Of a stretch of 46,231 nt of DNA, positions 16,252 to 24,151 are shown piece by piece (within the stretch, counting starts at the first letter, position 1; each line of letters starts with the position of its first letter). The stretch is from CBEUVQ01 sp965546615 (lineage in GTDB: Bacteria; Bacillota; Desulfotomaculia; Desulfotomaculales; Desulfohalotomaculaceae): contig CBEUVQ010000016.1 of the NCBI GenBank assembly GCA_965546615.1, forward strand, positions 1-46,231, read 5' to 3'. The notes below the pieces were generated by a model. The model saw nothing but the letters and a program-made list of their open reading frames with translations, had not been told where the DNA came from and made no database searches. The position numbers and the translations under genes are program-made.

Positions 16252-16619
16252 TCATTTTCTGCACGTAATAGCTGGTTTTTAGCTTCTAAGCGGACAATCT
16301 TTTCCTCCAAACTTAACTCTTTTTGTGAGGGACGTCCCGAATTTGTTTTTCGTGTATCTTGTAAGCCTTCCACACCGGTTTGTCGATAAGCTGCACGCCA
16401 ACGTTTTCCAGCAGAACTAATTCGTTGTAAGCCAATTAATTCTACATTTAGACCTGCCTCTTCGAAAATTTCTCTTGGTAATTTTCCTTTGTCATTTTCA
16501 GCGATGAAATGACGTTTGAATTCATCTGTATACGTAATCGCTTTCTCGCTAACTGCTTGTACATTTGGATTATGTTTTAGCTGTTTCTGTTCTTCTTTAG
16601 TAAATAATTTTTTTGTCAT
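16182..16619 (-). CDS. IS3-family OrfA (helix-turn-helix protein)
   Basis: The 145-residue frame has a helix-turn-helix region (KRHFIAEN to RWRAAYRQTGVEGL) that binds the element ends, and a leucine-zipper-like tail (LEEKIVRLEAKNQLLRAENE). The tail leads into the frameshift site, from which translation can pass into orfB. It is intact. Confidence 0.9.
   Translation of the reverse strand: MTKKLFTKEEQKQLKHNPNVQAVSEKAITYTDEFKRHFIAENDKGKLPREIFEEAGLNVELIGLQRISSAGKRWRAAYRQTGVEGLQDTRKTNSGRPSQKELSLEEKIVRLEAKNQLLRAENECLKKLDLLERQMLKKKSQSKRN
16239..16245 (-). other. Programmed -1 frameshift heptamer in the IS
   Basis: A-AAA-AAG is read in orfA as ...CTA AAA AAG. A -1 slip gives AAA AAA GCT CGA, which is exactly the orfB frame. 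This is the canonical slippery site for IS3-family OrfAB transposases. Confidence 0.85.
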
Positions 16620-16725
16620 CTCTCATCCGCTCCAACATCTTTTTTCTTATTATAAAGAAAAACACCCTATACGATAGTCTTTTTTCAAAGTGTCTATCGT
16701 ATAGGGTACATTTTAAAGCAAGTAT

Positions 16726-16740
16726 TCAAGAGACTTTTTT
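16726..16740 (+). terminator. Right arm of the amt terminator, split by the IS
   Basis: TCAAGAGACTTTTTT is the exact complement of the arm at 15223-15236 and ends in T6. It is now separated from its partner by the 1.5-kb insertion. Confidence 0.65.
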
Positions 16741-16799
16741 ATTTATGCAGACAAAGAACTGAGCAATAAAAAACAATCATCCTAAGAATTCATTGATCT

Positions 16800-17288
16800 T
16801 TACAATGTCTTCTTTGCTTCATTAATATATTTTTTATAGTTTTCGTTCCAATGGGCGGCCAGCCGATAGATAAATTCTTCCCATAAGTTATCTTTGGGGG
16901 CAATGACTTCGTATAAAATTTGATACATAATCGTTAATGCTTTAAAGTAATATTCATTGCGTACCGTCTTAGCTATGTTTACGTGGCGGATGGTGTTGAC
17001 GCACTGCATCATTTCCGCTTTGGTGCCTTGATCCATACATTGATATAAAAACTGTTGGTCAATACAGGGGAGTATTTCTTCAAACAATTCGCTGCTTTGA
17101 CAAATTAAGTTCATCGTAGCGCGGTTGGGTAGAGCCGTTGAAGAAAGAAAACCCCCTTTGCCCATGCAAATCAGCAGCAGCAGCCGGTCAAACCCGTTTT
17201 CTTCTTCAGGAAGACATTCACTAATTTTTAACAGTAATGCCCGCAATGTTTTCGCCTTTTTTAGCAGTTCATCAAGGGCTAAGATCAT
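16800..17288 (-). CDS. Hypothetical helical protein
   Basis: The 162-residue cytoplasmic protein is not recognised. It is predicted to be mostly alpha-helical, begins MILALDELLKKAKTLRALLLK and has seven cysteines without a spaced motif. There is no signal peptide or membrane segment. The start follows a GGGGGGAT site. It is divergent from the phosphatase-fold gene at 17470, with about 180 bases between the starts. A role cannot be assigned. Confidence 0.65.
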   Translation of the reverse strand: MILALDELLKKAKTLRALLLKISECLPEEENGFDRLLLLICMGKGGFLSSTALPNRATMNLICQSSELFEEILPCIDQQFLYQCMDQGTKAEMMQCVNTIRHVNIAKTVRNEYYFKALTIMYQILYEVIAPKDNLWEEFIYRLAAHWNENYKKYINEAKKTL

Positions 17289-17469
17289 GACAATCCCCCC
17301 TTAACAAGTAAGTATTCCGCAAATGGATAAATTTTCCTTTGAATTATCTTGGCATATTTTATCTTATTACGTCGATCAACTGTGGGAAAAATGTGGCAGT
17401 AATTATTCATAACGGGGACAACTTTCCATATATTTATATAGAACCAATATTGGGGGAGGAATTGTAGTC

Positions 17470-18633
17470 GTGGTAAATGTGCAAAGGCGATTTTGGGCTT
17501 ATGTGGTGGTGTTAATGATATCACTGTTGGTAGTTTTTCCTGCCGATGCCGAGCCGCCGGCAGACAAAAATCAATCGGCAGAGGTAGAGACAGAAAAAGC
17601 AACTAAAGTAATTTACCTGATTATTGCTGACGGGCTGCAAGCAGACGTTTTAAAGAGTGTGTCTGCTCCCAATATTAAAGGTTTGAGTTCAGCGGGTTTA
17701 AGTGTTGAACGGGTTGGGTCCTTTTACCATGATGACAGCTCTGCAGTAATTGCCGGTATTCTTACCGGATCGCTTTTGCATCAGGTTAATACACAAAGTA
17801 TGCCTTCCTTAAATAACACCGGCATTTTAAAGTTAATGCAGAATAATGGCATTAAAACATCGTTATTTGACGGCACTGAGAAAATGGCTGTATTTAAAGA
17901 AGGATTAACCCATGCCTGCAAAGGCCCGTTTAACGGTAAAGACAGTTTAGTTATTGATAACGTAATTAAAGAAGTTGAAGAATTTAACACTTACTTCAAT
18001 GTTGTTATTCTGCCGGAATTAAAAACGGTAGCTGAAAAATACGGTGCAGACAGCAGCGAGTATCAAAAACAAGTTACTGCCACCGATAATCAAATTGGGC
18101 GACTGCTTCATCACTTACATACTAATGGGCTGTATAATCAAAGTTTGATTATTGTAACAGGAACAAGCGGCAAACCGCCTTTAATTATGAAAGGTCCACA
18201 GTTAAAAGCGGGGGTTGTACTGCCTCCAGCAAATTTAACTGATATAGCTCCTACAATTGCCTATTTAACCGGACAATCAATGAAGGATTGTGAAGGAATG
18301 GTGCTGTATAATGCCCTGCAGCCACGGGAGGGTGGCACCGAGAGTTACTTGTTGTCTCAAAGGGTATCTGATTTAAGCAATGCTTACGCTGATGCGTTGG
18401 ACGGTATGCACCGTTTGGAACAGGAAAAATTAGAGGTTAAAGAACAGCAAATGGAAATTAGCAACGAAAAACAGGCCATTCAACAAAAAATTGTTCAGCG
18501 TGATGAAAAGATCAATCAGCTGTCTAAAAAAATTTATTTGATGAAAATGAGTGGAATTCTAGTTTTTGCAGTGTTAATTTTTGGCTATGTAATTGAATAT
18601 AAGTTATTACGAAAAAAATTTTTGATGTTTTAA
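17470..18633 (+). CDS. Alkaline-phosphatase-superfamily-fold protein, probably inactive
   Basis: The 387-residue exported protein has a signal peptide, a phosphatase/phosphodiesterase-like domain (about 45-270), a coiled coil (about 300-358) and a C-terminal membrane helix (about 360-377). The first metal site is kept as IIADG (Asp54), and ATDNQIGRLL and DIAPTIAYLTG match the fold. The usual SDHG metal motif, however, reads TGTSG (230-234), so key Asp and His ligands are missing. The nucleophile region is DDSSAV. It is probably a wall-side scaffold or binding protein. GTG 17470 follows GGGGGAGGA. Confidence 0.7.
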   Translation: MVNVQRRFWAYVVVLMISLLVVFPADAEPPADKNQSAEVETEKATKVIYLIIADGLQADVLKSVSAPNIKGLSSAGLSVERVGSFYHDDSSAVIAGILTGSLLHQVNTQSMPSLNNTGILKLMQNNGIKTSLFDGTEKMAVFKEGLTHACKGPFNGKDSLVIDNVIKEVEEFNTYFNVVILPELKTVAEKYGADSSEYQKQVTATDNQIGRLLHHLHTNGLYNQSLIIVTGTSGKPPLIMKGPQLKAGVVLPPANLTDIAPTIAYLTGQSMKDCEGMVLYNALQPREGGTESYLLSQRVSDLSNAYADALDGMHRLEQEKLEVKEQQMEISNEKQAIQQKIVQRDEKINQLSKKIYLMKMSGILVFAVLIFGYVIEYKLLRKKFLMF

Positions 18634-18657
18634 CCGGAGTCAATCCGGATTTTTTTT
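18634..18657 (+). terminator. Intrinsic terminator after the phosphatase-fold gene
   Basis: CCGGA/TCCGG around loop GTCAA is followed by A and T8, one base after the stop codon. Confidence 0.85.
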
Positions 18658-18681
18658 ATAATATGCTGCACGGTTAAAAAT

Positions 18682-18712
18682 AACAGTGAACGACGCTGTG
18701 TCGTTCACTGTT
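18682..18712 (-). terminator. Strong hairpin, probable terminator of the minus-strand small genes
   Basis: A perfect 13-bp helix (18682-18694 with 18700-18712) has a five-base loop. On the minus strand it is followed by ATTTTT. It lies 21 bases after the stop of the 48-residue gene. Confidence 0.75.
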
Positions 18713-18733
18713 ATAAAATAAGAATGTTTAGTA

Positions 18734-18880
18734 TCAGTCACGAATATTTTTACACAACATGTAACCCAAGCAGCCAATACCTAAAATACCAAGCATGTGA
18801 GCAATCCAAAAACCGGCCCTCGGATAAGCCCAGGTAGTTCCTTCTAACGGATACTCTTCTTCATCTCGGCGACAAAGCAT
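18734..18880 (-). CDS. 48-residue single-span membrane protein
   Basis: A short frame on the minus strand starts with ATG at 18880 behind AAAGAGGTGATTTC, an excellent ribosome site. It encodes an acidic N-terminus (MLCRRDEEEY), a Trp/Pro/Gly segment, and one hydrophobic helix (about 23-42) with three Cys. A strong terminator follows. I do not recognise a family; the ribosome site, composition and terminator support a real gene. It may be cotranscribed with the GNAT-like gene upstream (81 bases). Confidence 0.65.
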   Translation of the reverse strand: MLCRRDEEEYPLEGTTWAYPRAGFWIAHMLGILGIGCLGYMLCKNIRD

Positions 18881-18960
18881 GAAATCACCTCTTTTTAGCT
18901 TAGTTTTTGAAACTACCTGATAAAGTAAACCTGTTAATAAAAAACAAAAATGAGAGCTAA

Positions 18961-19395
18961 TCAGAGGTGTTTAATCATTGGACACACATCATCATTAACA
19001 AAACAATACTCTGATTTTTTAAAATTTAAATGTTCCCAAAAGCCTATCGTGCCGGTGCCTTCACTAAGTGCTTCTACTGTAATTTCTTGGCAGCCCAATT
19101 CTTTTAATTGGTGTTCCAGCAAATAATAAATTTTTTTTGCGCAGCCATGGTGGCGCAAATGTTTAGGAATTTGAAAATATTTTATTTCAGCAGCTCTTCT
19201 TTGGTTGTAGTTCAGCTTAAAATCAAAAATTAAAATAAATTTTTCAGGATGAATGTCTGGATAAGTATGGTCATTGATAAACACACAGTGAGGAAACAAA
19301 ATATTATGCTCTAAATATAATTTTAGACCGGTAACTTTTTCACAAAAGACCAATAAATTTTTTTGCATAGTAAGTGGGATAGTTAACCACTCCAC
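18961..19395 (-). CDS. GNAT-family N-acetyltransferase-like protein
   Basis: The approximately 145-residue cytoplasmic protein has a GNAT fold pattern: a beta strand EIKYFQIP, then HLRHHGCAKKIYYLLEHQL resembling acetyl-CoA motif A (RxxGxA), and a C-terminal GTGTIGFWEHLNFKKSE typical of motif B. The substrate is unknown. GTG 19395 is favoured by GAAGG seven bases upstream; in-frame starts at 19431 (ATG) and 19440 (TTG) have poorer sites. It may be cotranscribed with the 48-residue membrane protein. Confidence 0.65.
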   Translation of the reverse strand: MEWLTIPLTMQKNLLVFCEKVTGLKLYLEHNILFPHCVFINDHTYPDIHPEKFILIFDFKLNYNQRRAAEIKYFQIPKHLRHHGCAKKIYYLLEHQLKELGCQEITVEALSEGTGTIGFWEHLNFKKSEYCFVNDDVCPMIKHL

Positions 19396-19595
19396 TTTGC
19401 TACCTTCTTTCTGTTTGCTTCGTGTTAACATCCTTTGCAATTAATTTATGCACGGAATTATTGGTAAGTACATTTTTAACAGCTCATTTTTCTTAATAAA
19501 TTCGTCAATAGATAAATATTTCCTCCTGCTGGGATAAATTGTAACATTTGGATTGATTATCCCATATTATGTAAAAAAATCCTGGAGGAGAGTTT

Positions 19596-19922
19596 ATGAA
19601 AAAAGAAGACTATATGCGCATGCGTGGATTATTGAATGACAGCGGTAAGCGTTATCAAAGCAGTAAGGGGGCGCAGAAGCATTTGCCCGGGAATAGTAAA
19701 ATGAACCCGCCGTGTAAAGGCTGCAGCGGTAAAGTGGGAAAACCCGGCAAATCGGAAAAAACTAAAAAACATGATCGTGATTACTACAAAGAAAAAATGC
19801 TGTACTGCAAGAAAAAATACGAACAGTGCAGCCGGTACGGCAGAGAGGCAGATATGTGCCGTGATTATTACCGCAACATGTTTAAAGAATATAAGAAAAA
19901 GTACTTTGCATGCGACAAATAG
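19596..19922 (+). CDS. Hypothetical small Lys/Tyr/Cys-rich protein
   Basis: The 108-residue, very basic protein starts after CTGGAGGAGAG and ends at a strong terminator. It has a PPCKGCSGK segment, a Lys/Gly-rich stretch, and a Tyr/Lys/Cys-rich second half with DYYKEKMLYCKKKY and DYYRNMFKEYKKKY as a near-repeat. There is no signal peptide. The composition resembles small spore-coat or other structural proteins, but this is a guess; no family is recognised. Confidence 0.6.
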   Translation: MKKEDYMRMRGLLNDSGKRYQSSKGAQKHLPGNSKMNPPCKGCSGKVGKPGKSEKTKKHDRDYYKEKMLYCKKKYEQCSRYGREADMCRDYYRNMFKEYKKKYFACDK

Positions 19923-19929
19923 CAGCAGT

Positions 19930-19960
19930 AAAAAGGGTGCCGAGGTTGGCGCCCTTTTTA
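19930..19960. terminator. Two-way intrinsic terminator
   Basis: A 12-bp helix (19930-19941 with 19948-19959) has A5 on the left and T5 on the right. It can end both the 108-residue gene (+) and the DegU-type operon (-). Confidence 0.85.
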
Positions 19961-20032
19961 CTATTGTATTTTTAACTGTAAGCCTAAATCTGCAGGTATG
20001 TATAACCGCTAAGGTGCTGCTGCATGGTGTTT

Positions 20033-20692
20033 TTAAATATCTACCAGATTGTGTTTAATTGTAAATAAAGCTGCTTGAGTGCGGTCATTCACACCTAATT
20101 TTTGGAATATATTGGTAAGATGATTTTTTACTGTTTTTTCGCTGATGTATAATTTATCGGCAATTTCTTTGTTAGAAAGACCGTGGGCTATTTCTTTTAA
20201 AACATCTAACTCGCGTTTGGTTAACCCGTAATTATTATGATCTTTCAATCCTGATAAACGGTTCAGTTCTTGAAAAACCTTTGTGGTTAAAGAAGGAGGG
20301 ATAAAGGATTGGCCCGCTGCCACCCCCAAAATGGTAGTTACCAACTCATCGGGATTGATATCTTTTAATACATATCCGGATATGCCGCAGCGAATTAATT
20401 CAAATAAATATTCTTCTTGATCGTGAATAGTGAGAGCAATTATGCCTATCTCTGGTTTTTCTGCTTTAATTGCTTTGGTTGCTTCAATTCCGTTAGTATG
20501 CGGCATGTTAATATCCATTAAAATCACATCGGGATTATAGATGCGAGCCTGTTCAATTGCTTCTGCTCCGTCTTTTGCTTCTGCCACTACTTCAATGTTT
20601 GGCTCGATGCTCAATATTTTTACAAGCCCTTCCCGCAGTAAAGTGTGATCATCAGCAATGAGCACTTTTACTACTTGATTTTTAGTATTCAT
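20033..20692 (-). CDS. NarL/DegU-type response regulator
   Basis: The 219-residue regulator has a receiver domain with Asp60 (VILMDINMPHTNG) and a C-terminal LuxR-type helix-turn-helix (about 150-210, with LTKRELDVLKEIAHGLSNKEIA and SEKTVKNHLTNIFQKLGV). It binds DNA when phosphorylated. It follows the DegS-like kinase gene by 19 bases and starts after GGAGGG, so the two form one operon and a cognate pair. The target genes are not evident; the pst operon is divergent from the pair. Confidence 0.93.
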   Translation of the reverse strand: MNTKNQVVKVLIADDHTLLREGLVKILSIEPNIEVVAEAKDGAEAIEQARIYNPDVILMDINMPHTNGIEATKAIKAEKPEIGIIALTIHDQEEYLFELIRCGISGYVLKDINPDELVTTILGVAAGQSFIPPSLTTKVFQELNRLSGLKDHNNYGLTKRELDVLKEIAHGLSNKEIADKLYISEKTVKNHLTNIFQKLGVNDRTQAALFTIKHNLVDI

Positions 20693-20711
20693 GAGCTCAT
20701 TCCCTCCATAA

Positions 20712-21854
20712 TTAGTTAAGACTCGGGGAAGGTACAGATAATATAATTTCTGTACCCTTGCCAGGTGCAGTTTTTATTTTCAGTGTTCCTTTTAACAATT
20801 GCAGTCTTTCTTTCATGCCCAACAATCCAAAGCCACTATTTTGTTTTTCAACATGTGACTTGAGATCAAAACCTTTTCCGTCATCCTTAACTGAAACGAT
20901 AATCTTATTTTCCAAAAATTCTATTTTAATCACTGCTTGCTTGGCTTCAGCATGTTTTTTAATATTAGTTAAAGATTCTTGAATAATGCGAAAAAGAGCA
21001 ACTTCTAATGAACTGTCTAACCGACGTTCTTGACCAAATATAGTTATATTAACATAAATATTATATTCTTTTTGGTATTGTTCGGTATATTTTTTTATTG
21101 CAGGTATAAGTCCCAAATCATCCAGGACCATAGGCCTTAAATTGAAAATGATTTTGCGCATATCCTGCAAACTATTTCTAACCAAGTCAACCAGCCTGAT
21201 CAGTTCTTCTTTAATCAATTCAGGGCGTTTCTCTAAAAGCTTAATACAAAATTCTGTCTGCATCACAATATTGGCCAAATTTTGTGCCGGGCCGTCGTGA
21301 ATTTCCCGAGCCACGCGTTTGCGTTCTTCTTCTTGAGCGCGAATGATTGATAAGCCTAAATTTTGCATCTGTTGAATTTCGCCGATTTGTGTGCTTAATT
21401 CATCTAAATCGTTGGTTAAAAAACACAAAGCAATATTCATGTTGGAAATTAAATTTTCTGAACGGTGCATGGTCTCTTTTAGATTTTCTAAATTGCGCTC
21501 GTAATAATCTCGCTGCATACGCAATAATTTTTCCTTTTCACGCAGTCCTATTAACTCAATTTGTTTTTTTTGGGCAGCTTCATAGGCATCTTTAATTTCA
21601 TCTTCACTATACTTTTGAAAATTGCGGTTAATTTCCATTAATTTAATTCGGGCATGATAGTATTCTTTTTCCAGCTGATCTACTTTTTGTATTACCAAAG
21701 AGGTTTCTTTTTTTACATAAATCAACTCGCGTTTAATTCGTTCGTATTCCTGCCTTGCGTTTTCGTTAATTCGATAAATTTCTTCCTGGCTTTTTTCTAC
21801 CGTTTCAACGGTTTTTCTGAGAAGTTTGTCTAAATTATTTTTATCGATCAGCAA
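20712..21854 (-). CDS. DegS-like sensor histidine kinase
   Basis: The 380-residue kinase has no membrane segment. A long coiled-coil N-terminal region (about 1-165) resembles the DegS sensor domain. A HisKA_3 dimerisation segment follows with phosphorylated His186 (REIHDGPAQNLANI), then a HATPase_c domain (GLGLLGMKERL-type G boxes, DDGKGFDL). It is therefore a cytoplasmic NarX/DegS-family kinase. Translation probably starts at TTG 21854, behind AAAGGATG. Its regulator gene lies immediately downstream. Confidence 0.9.
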   Translation of the reverse strand: MLIDKNNLDKLLRKTVETVEKSQEEIYRINENARQEYERIKRELIYVKKETSLVIQKVDQLEKEYYHARIKLMEINRNFQKYSEDEIKDAYEAAQKKQIELIGLREKEKLLRMQRDYYERNLENLKETMHRSENLISNMNIALCFLTNDLDELSTQIGEIQQMQNLGLSIIRAQEEERKRVAREIHDGPAQNLANIVMQTEFCIKLLEKRPELIKEELIRLVDLVRNSLQDMRKIIFNLRPMVLDDLGLIPAIKKYTEQYQKEYNIYVNITIFGQERRLDSSLEVALFRIIQESLTNIKKHAEAKQAVIKIEFLENKIIVSVKDDGKGFDLKSHVEKQNSGFGLLGMKERLQLLKGTLKIKTAPGKGTEIILSVPSPSLN

Positions 21855-21954
21855 GCTGTCGTCATCCTTTTACGTATTTACATAATATTAGTTATATTTA
21901 TTCTTCAGTTAACAAAAAGTTCCTGCAGACTGTTTAGTATTATCAGTCTTTTGA

Positions 21955-21993
21955 TTAACAGATCATTAACACTGCTTTAACCAATTATTTACT
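21955..21993 (+). promoter_or_regulatory. Tandem PhoP boxes before pstS
   Basis: Four hexamers repeat at exact 11-base intervals: TTAACA (21955), TTAACA (21966), TTAACC (21977) and TTTACT (21988). This matches the Gram-positive PhoP box pattern TT(A/C/T)ACA with 11-base phasing. Further TTAACA copies lie at 21909 and 22010. A GATAAT at 22023-22028 could be the -10. Phosphate-starvation control of the pst operon is inferred. Confidence 0.75.
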
Positions 21994-22123
21994 GGGAAAC
22001 AATTTATCCTTAACAGTTATAAGATAATATTTATTATGTAAAAACTGAGTGAATGCAGCAGGTGCTGCAAACACTATAAATATAAAGCTGCTAAAACATG
22101 ATTAAAAAGGGGAGGATTTTTTG

Positions 22124-23035
22124 ATGTTTAGCAAAAAATTCAGAATTACCATGCTGTTAGTTTTATCTTTAACTTTGGCGGCAGCATTAGTTGGCTGCGG
22201 TGGGAACAATGATCAAAACAATGTACAGACAGAAAACAGCGGCAGCGATATTTCCGGAACTATTACCGCTGTAGGTTCCAGTGCGCTGCAGCCGCTGGTT
22301 GAAGAAGCAGCTAACCAATACATGGCTGAAAACAACAATGCTCAAATTGTAGTGCAGGGTGGCGGAAGCGGTACCGGTTTAACTCAAGTTGCTTCAGGTG
22401 CGGCTGATATTGGTAATTCAGATATTTTTGCTGAAGAAAAAGAAGGTATTGATGCCAGCGAGCTGGTAGATCATAAAGTGGCAGTAGTAGGCATGGCGGC
22501 AGTGGTTAACCCCGAAGTTGGTGTTGATAACTTAACTAAGGCACAGCTGAAAGATATTTTTACCGGCAAGGTAAAAAATTGGAAAGAATTAGGCGGAAAC
22601 GATCAAGAAATTATTGTTATCCACCGTGCCAAAGGTTCCGGTACCAGAGCAACCTTTGAAAGCTATGCGCTGGACGGTGCGGAAGGAACTGCCCCCGGTA
22701 TGGAGCAGGATTCTAACGGTACGGTGCGTAAAATGGTGGCTGAAACCCCGGGTGCAATTTCTTACTTAGCTTTTTCTTACATCAATGACAGCATGAAAGC
22801 ATTAAAATTAGACGGTGTGGAGCCGACTGCGGAAAATATCATCAATGGTTCTTACCCGGTATGGTCATATGAGCACATGTACACTAAGGGCGAACCGAGC
22901 GGTCTGGCAAAAGACTTTTTAGATTATATGCTGAGTGATGAAGTGCAAAGCCAATTGGTAGAAGAGTTGGGTTACATTCCGGCTACCAAAATGACCGTTG
23001 AACGCGACGCTCAAGGCAGCGTAACTAAGAAATAA
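22124..23035 (+). CDS. pstS: Phosphate ABC transporter substrate-binding lipoprotein
   Basis: The 303-residue lipoprotein captures phosphate outside the membrane. The signal peptide ends in the lipobox LVGC. Binding-protein signatures are ITAVGSSALQPL, VVQGGGSGTGLTQVASGAADIGNSD and IVIHRAKGSGTRATF. ATG 22124 follows GGGGAGGA; the TTG three bases earlier is less likely. Upstream PhoP boxes suggest phosphate-starvation induction. It leads the pst operon, separated from pstC by about 200 bases holding a folded element. Confidence 0.96.
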   Translation: MFSKKFRITMLLVLSLTLAAALVGCGGNNDQNNVQTENSGSDISGTITAVGSSALQPLVEEAANQYMAENNNAQIVVQGGGSGTGLTQVASGAADIGNSDIFAEEKEGIDASELVDHKVAVVGMAAVVNPEVGVDNLTKAQLKDIFTGKVKNWKELGGNDQEIIVIHRAKGSGTRATFESYALDGAEGTAPGMEQDSNGTVRKMVAETPGAISYLAFSYINDSMKALKLDGVEPTAENIINGSYPVWSYEHMYTKGEPSGLAKDFLDYMLSDEVQSQLVEELGYIPATKMTVERDAQGSVTKK

Positions 23036-23046
23036 TTTAACTTGCT

Positions 23047-23220
23047 GCCAACCAGGTAAGGCGGGCTGTTGGATTACAGTTGACGGTGTGTACCAACACT
23101 GTGCTTAAATTGCGGCTGATTTAACGGCAGCGTGCGCAGTGTTTGGTAAAGATGCAGAGAACGACGGTATTGTTGTTCTACTGGCCGTTTGAACTGTGTC
23201 CATCGCCTTGCCTTTTTGGC
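23047..23220 (+). repeat. Large folded element between pstS and pstC
   Basis: The whole spacer folds on itself. P1: 23047-23051 with 23216-23220 and 23054-23063 with 23204-23213. P2: 23071-23086 with 23185-23201, in three short helices (GGA/TCC, ACAGTT/AACTGT, ACGG/CCGT). P3: 23091-23104 with 23134-23148 (one bulge). P4: 23158-23165 with 23172-23179 (8 bp, six-base loop). Together they make a three-way junction. It could be a structured RNA or a palindromic mobile repeat; no known riboswitch is recognised. Confidence 0.7.
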
Positions 23221-23242
23221 ATGATGAAAGAGGTGTTCAAAT

Positions 23243-24151
23243 TTGCCACAGACCAAAAGAATTCAAGCCGGCAGGAGATTTTGGGAAACCGGTGGTAAAA
23301 TGATTGCATTTTTGTCTGCCGTTTTAGTTATTATGCTGACGGCAGCAATTATTTATTTTATCGGCAGTAAGGGTATTGCCACCTTTACCCAAAACGGTGT
23401 AAGCATAACCCAGTTTTTGTTCGGCACCACCTGGATGCCTGAGCTCCCTCCTGAGCAAGGAGGCCCTTTAGTTGGATCCTTCCCGTTTATTATAGGAAGT
23501 ATTTTGGTATCTGTTCTGGCGGTAGCGGTTAGCGCGCCGCTCAGCGTAATTGTGTCGGTGTTTATGGTGGAAATTGCACCCGGCTGGGGGCAAAAACTGC
23601 TGCAGCCGGCTGTTGAAATTTTAGCCGGTATTCCTTCCGTAGTTTATGGATATGTTGGTTTAAGTCTGCTGGTACCGTTTATCCGCAGCAACTTAGGCGG
23701 CGGCGGTTTCAGCTTATTGGCCGGGGTAATAGTCCTTTCTGTTATGATTTTGCCTACCATTATCAGCGTATCGGTGGACAGCTTAAAGGCTTTGCCCAAT
23801 CATTTAAAAGAAGCCGCTTATGCACTGGGTTCCACCCGGTGGCAGACTATTCGTATTGTTCTTGTCCCCGCTGCCCGTTCCGGAATTATTACCGGTGTGG
23901 TACTTGGCTTAGCCCGAGCTTTTGGTGAAGCACTGGCGGTGCAGATGGTTATCGGCAACATGCGCCATATCCCCGGTTCTGTATTGGATCCGTTGATGAC
24001 GTTAACCAGCGCCATCACTATGGATATGGGCAACACAATTATGGGATCGGCTTGGAATAATGCACTGTGGTCGATGGGCTTATTGCTTCTAATCATTTCT
24101 TTTATGTTTATTGTGCTGATTCGATTGGTAACGCGAGGTGAGCGCGTATGA
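23243..24151 (+). CDS. pstC: Phosphate ABC transporter permease PstC
   Basis: The 302-residue inner-membrane permease has about six helices and the ABC-coupling EAA loop (EAAYALGSTRWQTIRIVLVPAA). SVVYGYVGLSLLVPF and RAFGEALAVQMVIGN are typical of PstC. It starts at TTG 23243 behind AAAGAGGTG. It overlaps pstA by four bases (ATGA), which couples their translation. It lies downstream of the folded element that may set its level relative to pstS. Confidence 0.95.
   Translation: MPQTKRIQAGRRFWETGGKMIAFLSAVLVIMLTAAIIYFIGSKGIATFTQNGVSITQFLFGTTWMPELPPEQGGPLVGSFPFIIGSILVSVLAVAVSAPLSVIVSVFMVEIAPGWGQKLLQPAVEILAGIPSVVYGYVGLSLLVPFIRSNLGGGGFSLLAGVIVLSVMILPTIISVSVDSLKALPNHLKEAAYALGSTRWQTIRIVLVPAARSGIITGVVLGLARAFGEALAVQMVIGNMRHIPGSVLDPLMTLTSAITMDMGNTIMGSAWNNALWSMGLLLLIISFMFIVLIRLVTRGERV

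Larger units (their letters stand above)
15256..16710 (-). mobile_element. IS3-family insertion sequence (IS150-like)
   Basis: The element is 1455 bp with TG...CA ends. The terminal inverted repeats start TGTACCCT and are imperfect over about 30 bp, including GACA.TTTGAAAAA. It carries overlapping orfA and orfB joined by a slippery heptamer, as in IS3 elements. No clear 3-5 bp target duplication lies directly at the ends. The element lies at the tip of an inverted repeat that looks like the amt terminator. Its codon use looks more AT-rich than its neighbours by eye. Confidence 0.92.

Noticed and set aside
17285..17602. Minus-strand ORF overlapping the start of the phosphatase-fold gene
   Set aside because: It has no ribosome site, overlaps the signal peptide region of the opposite gene and shows no domain.
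23074..23256. Minus-strand 60-codon ORF in the pstS-pstC spacer
   Set aside because: It follows from the self-complementary folded element and has no ribosome site or protein-like character.
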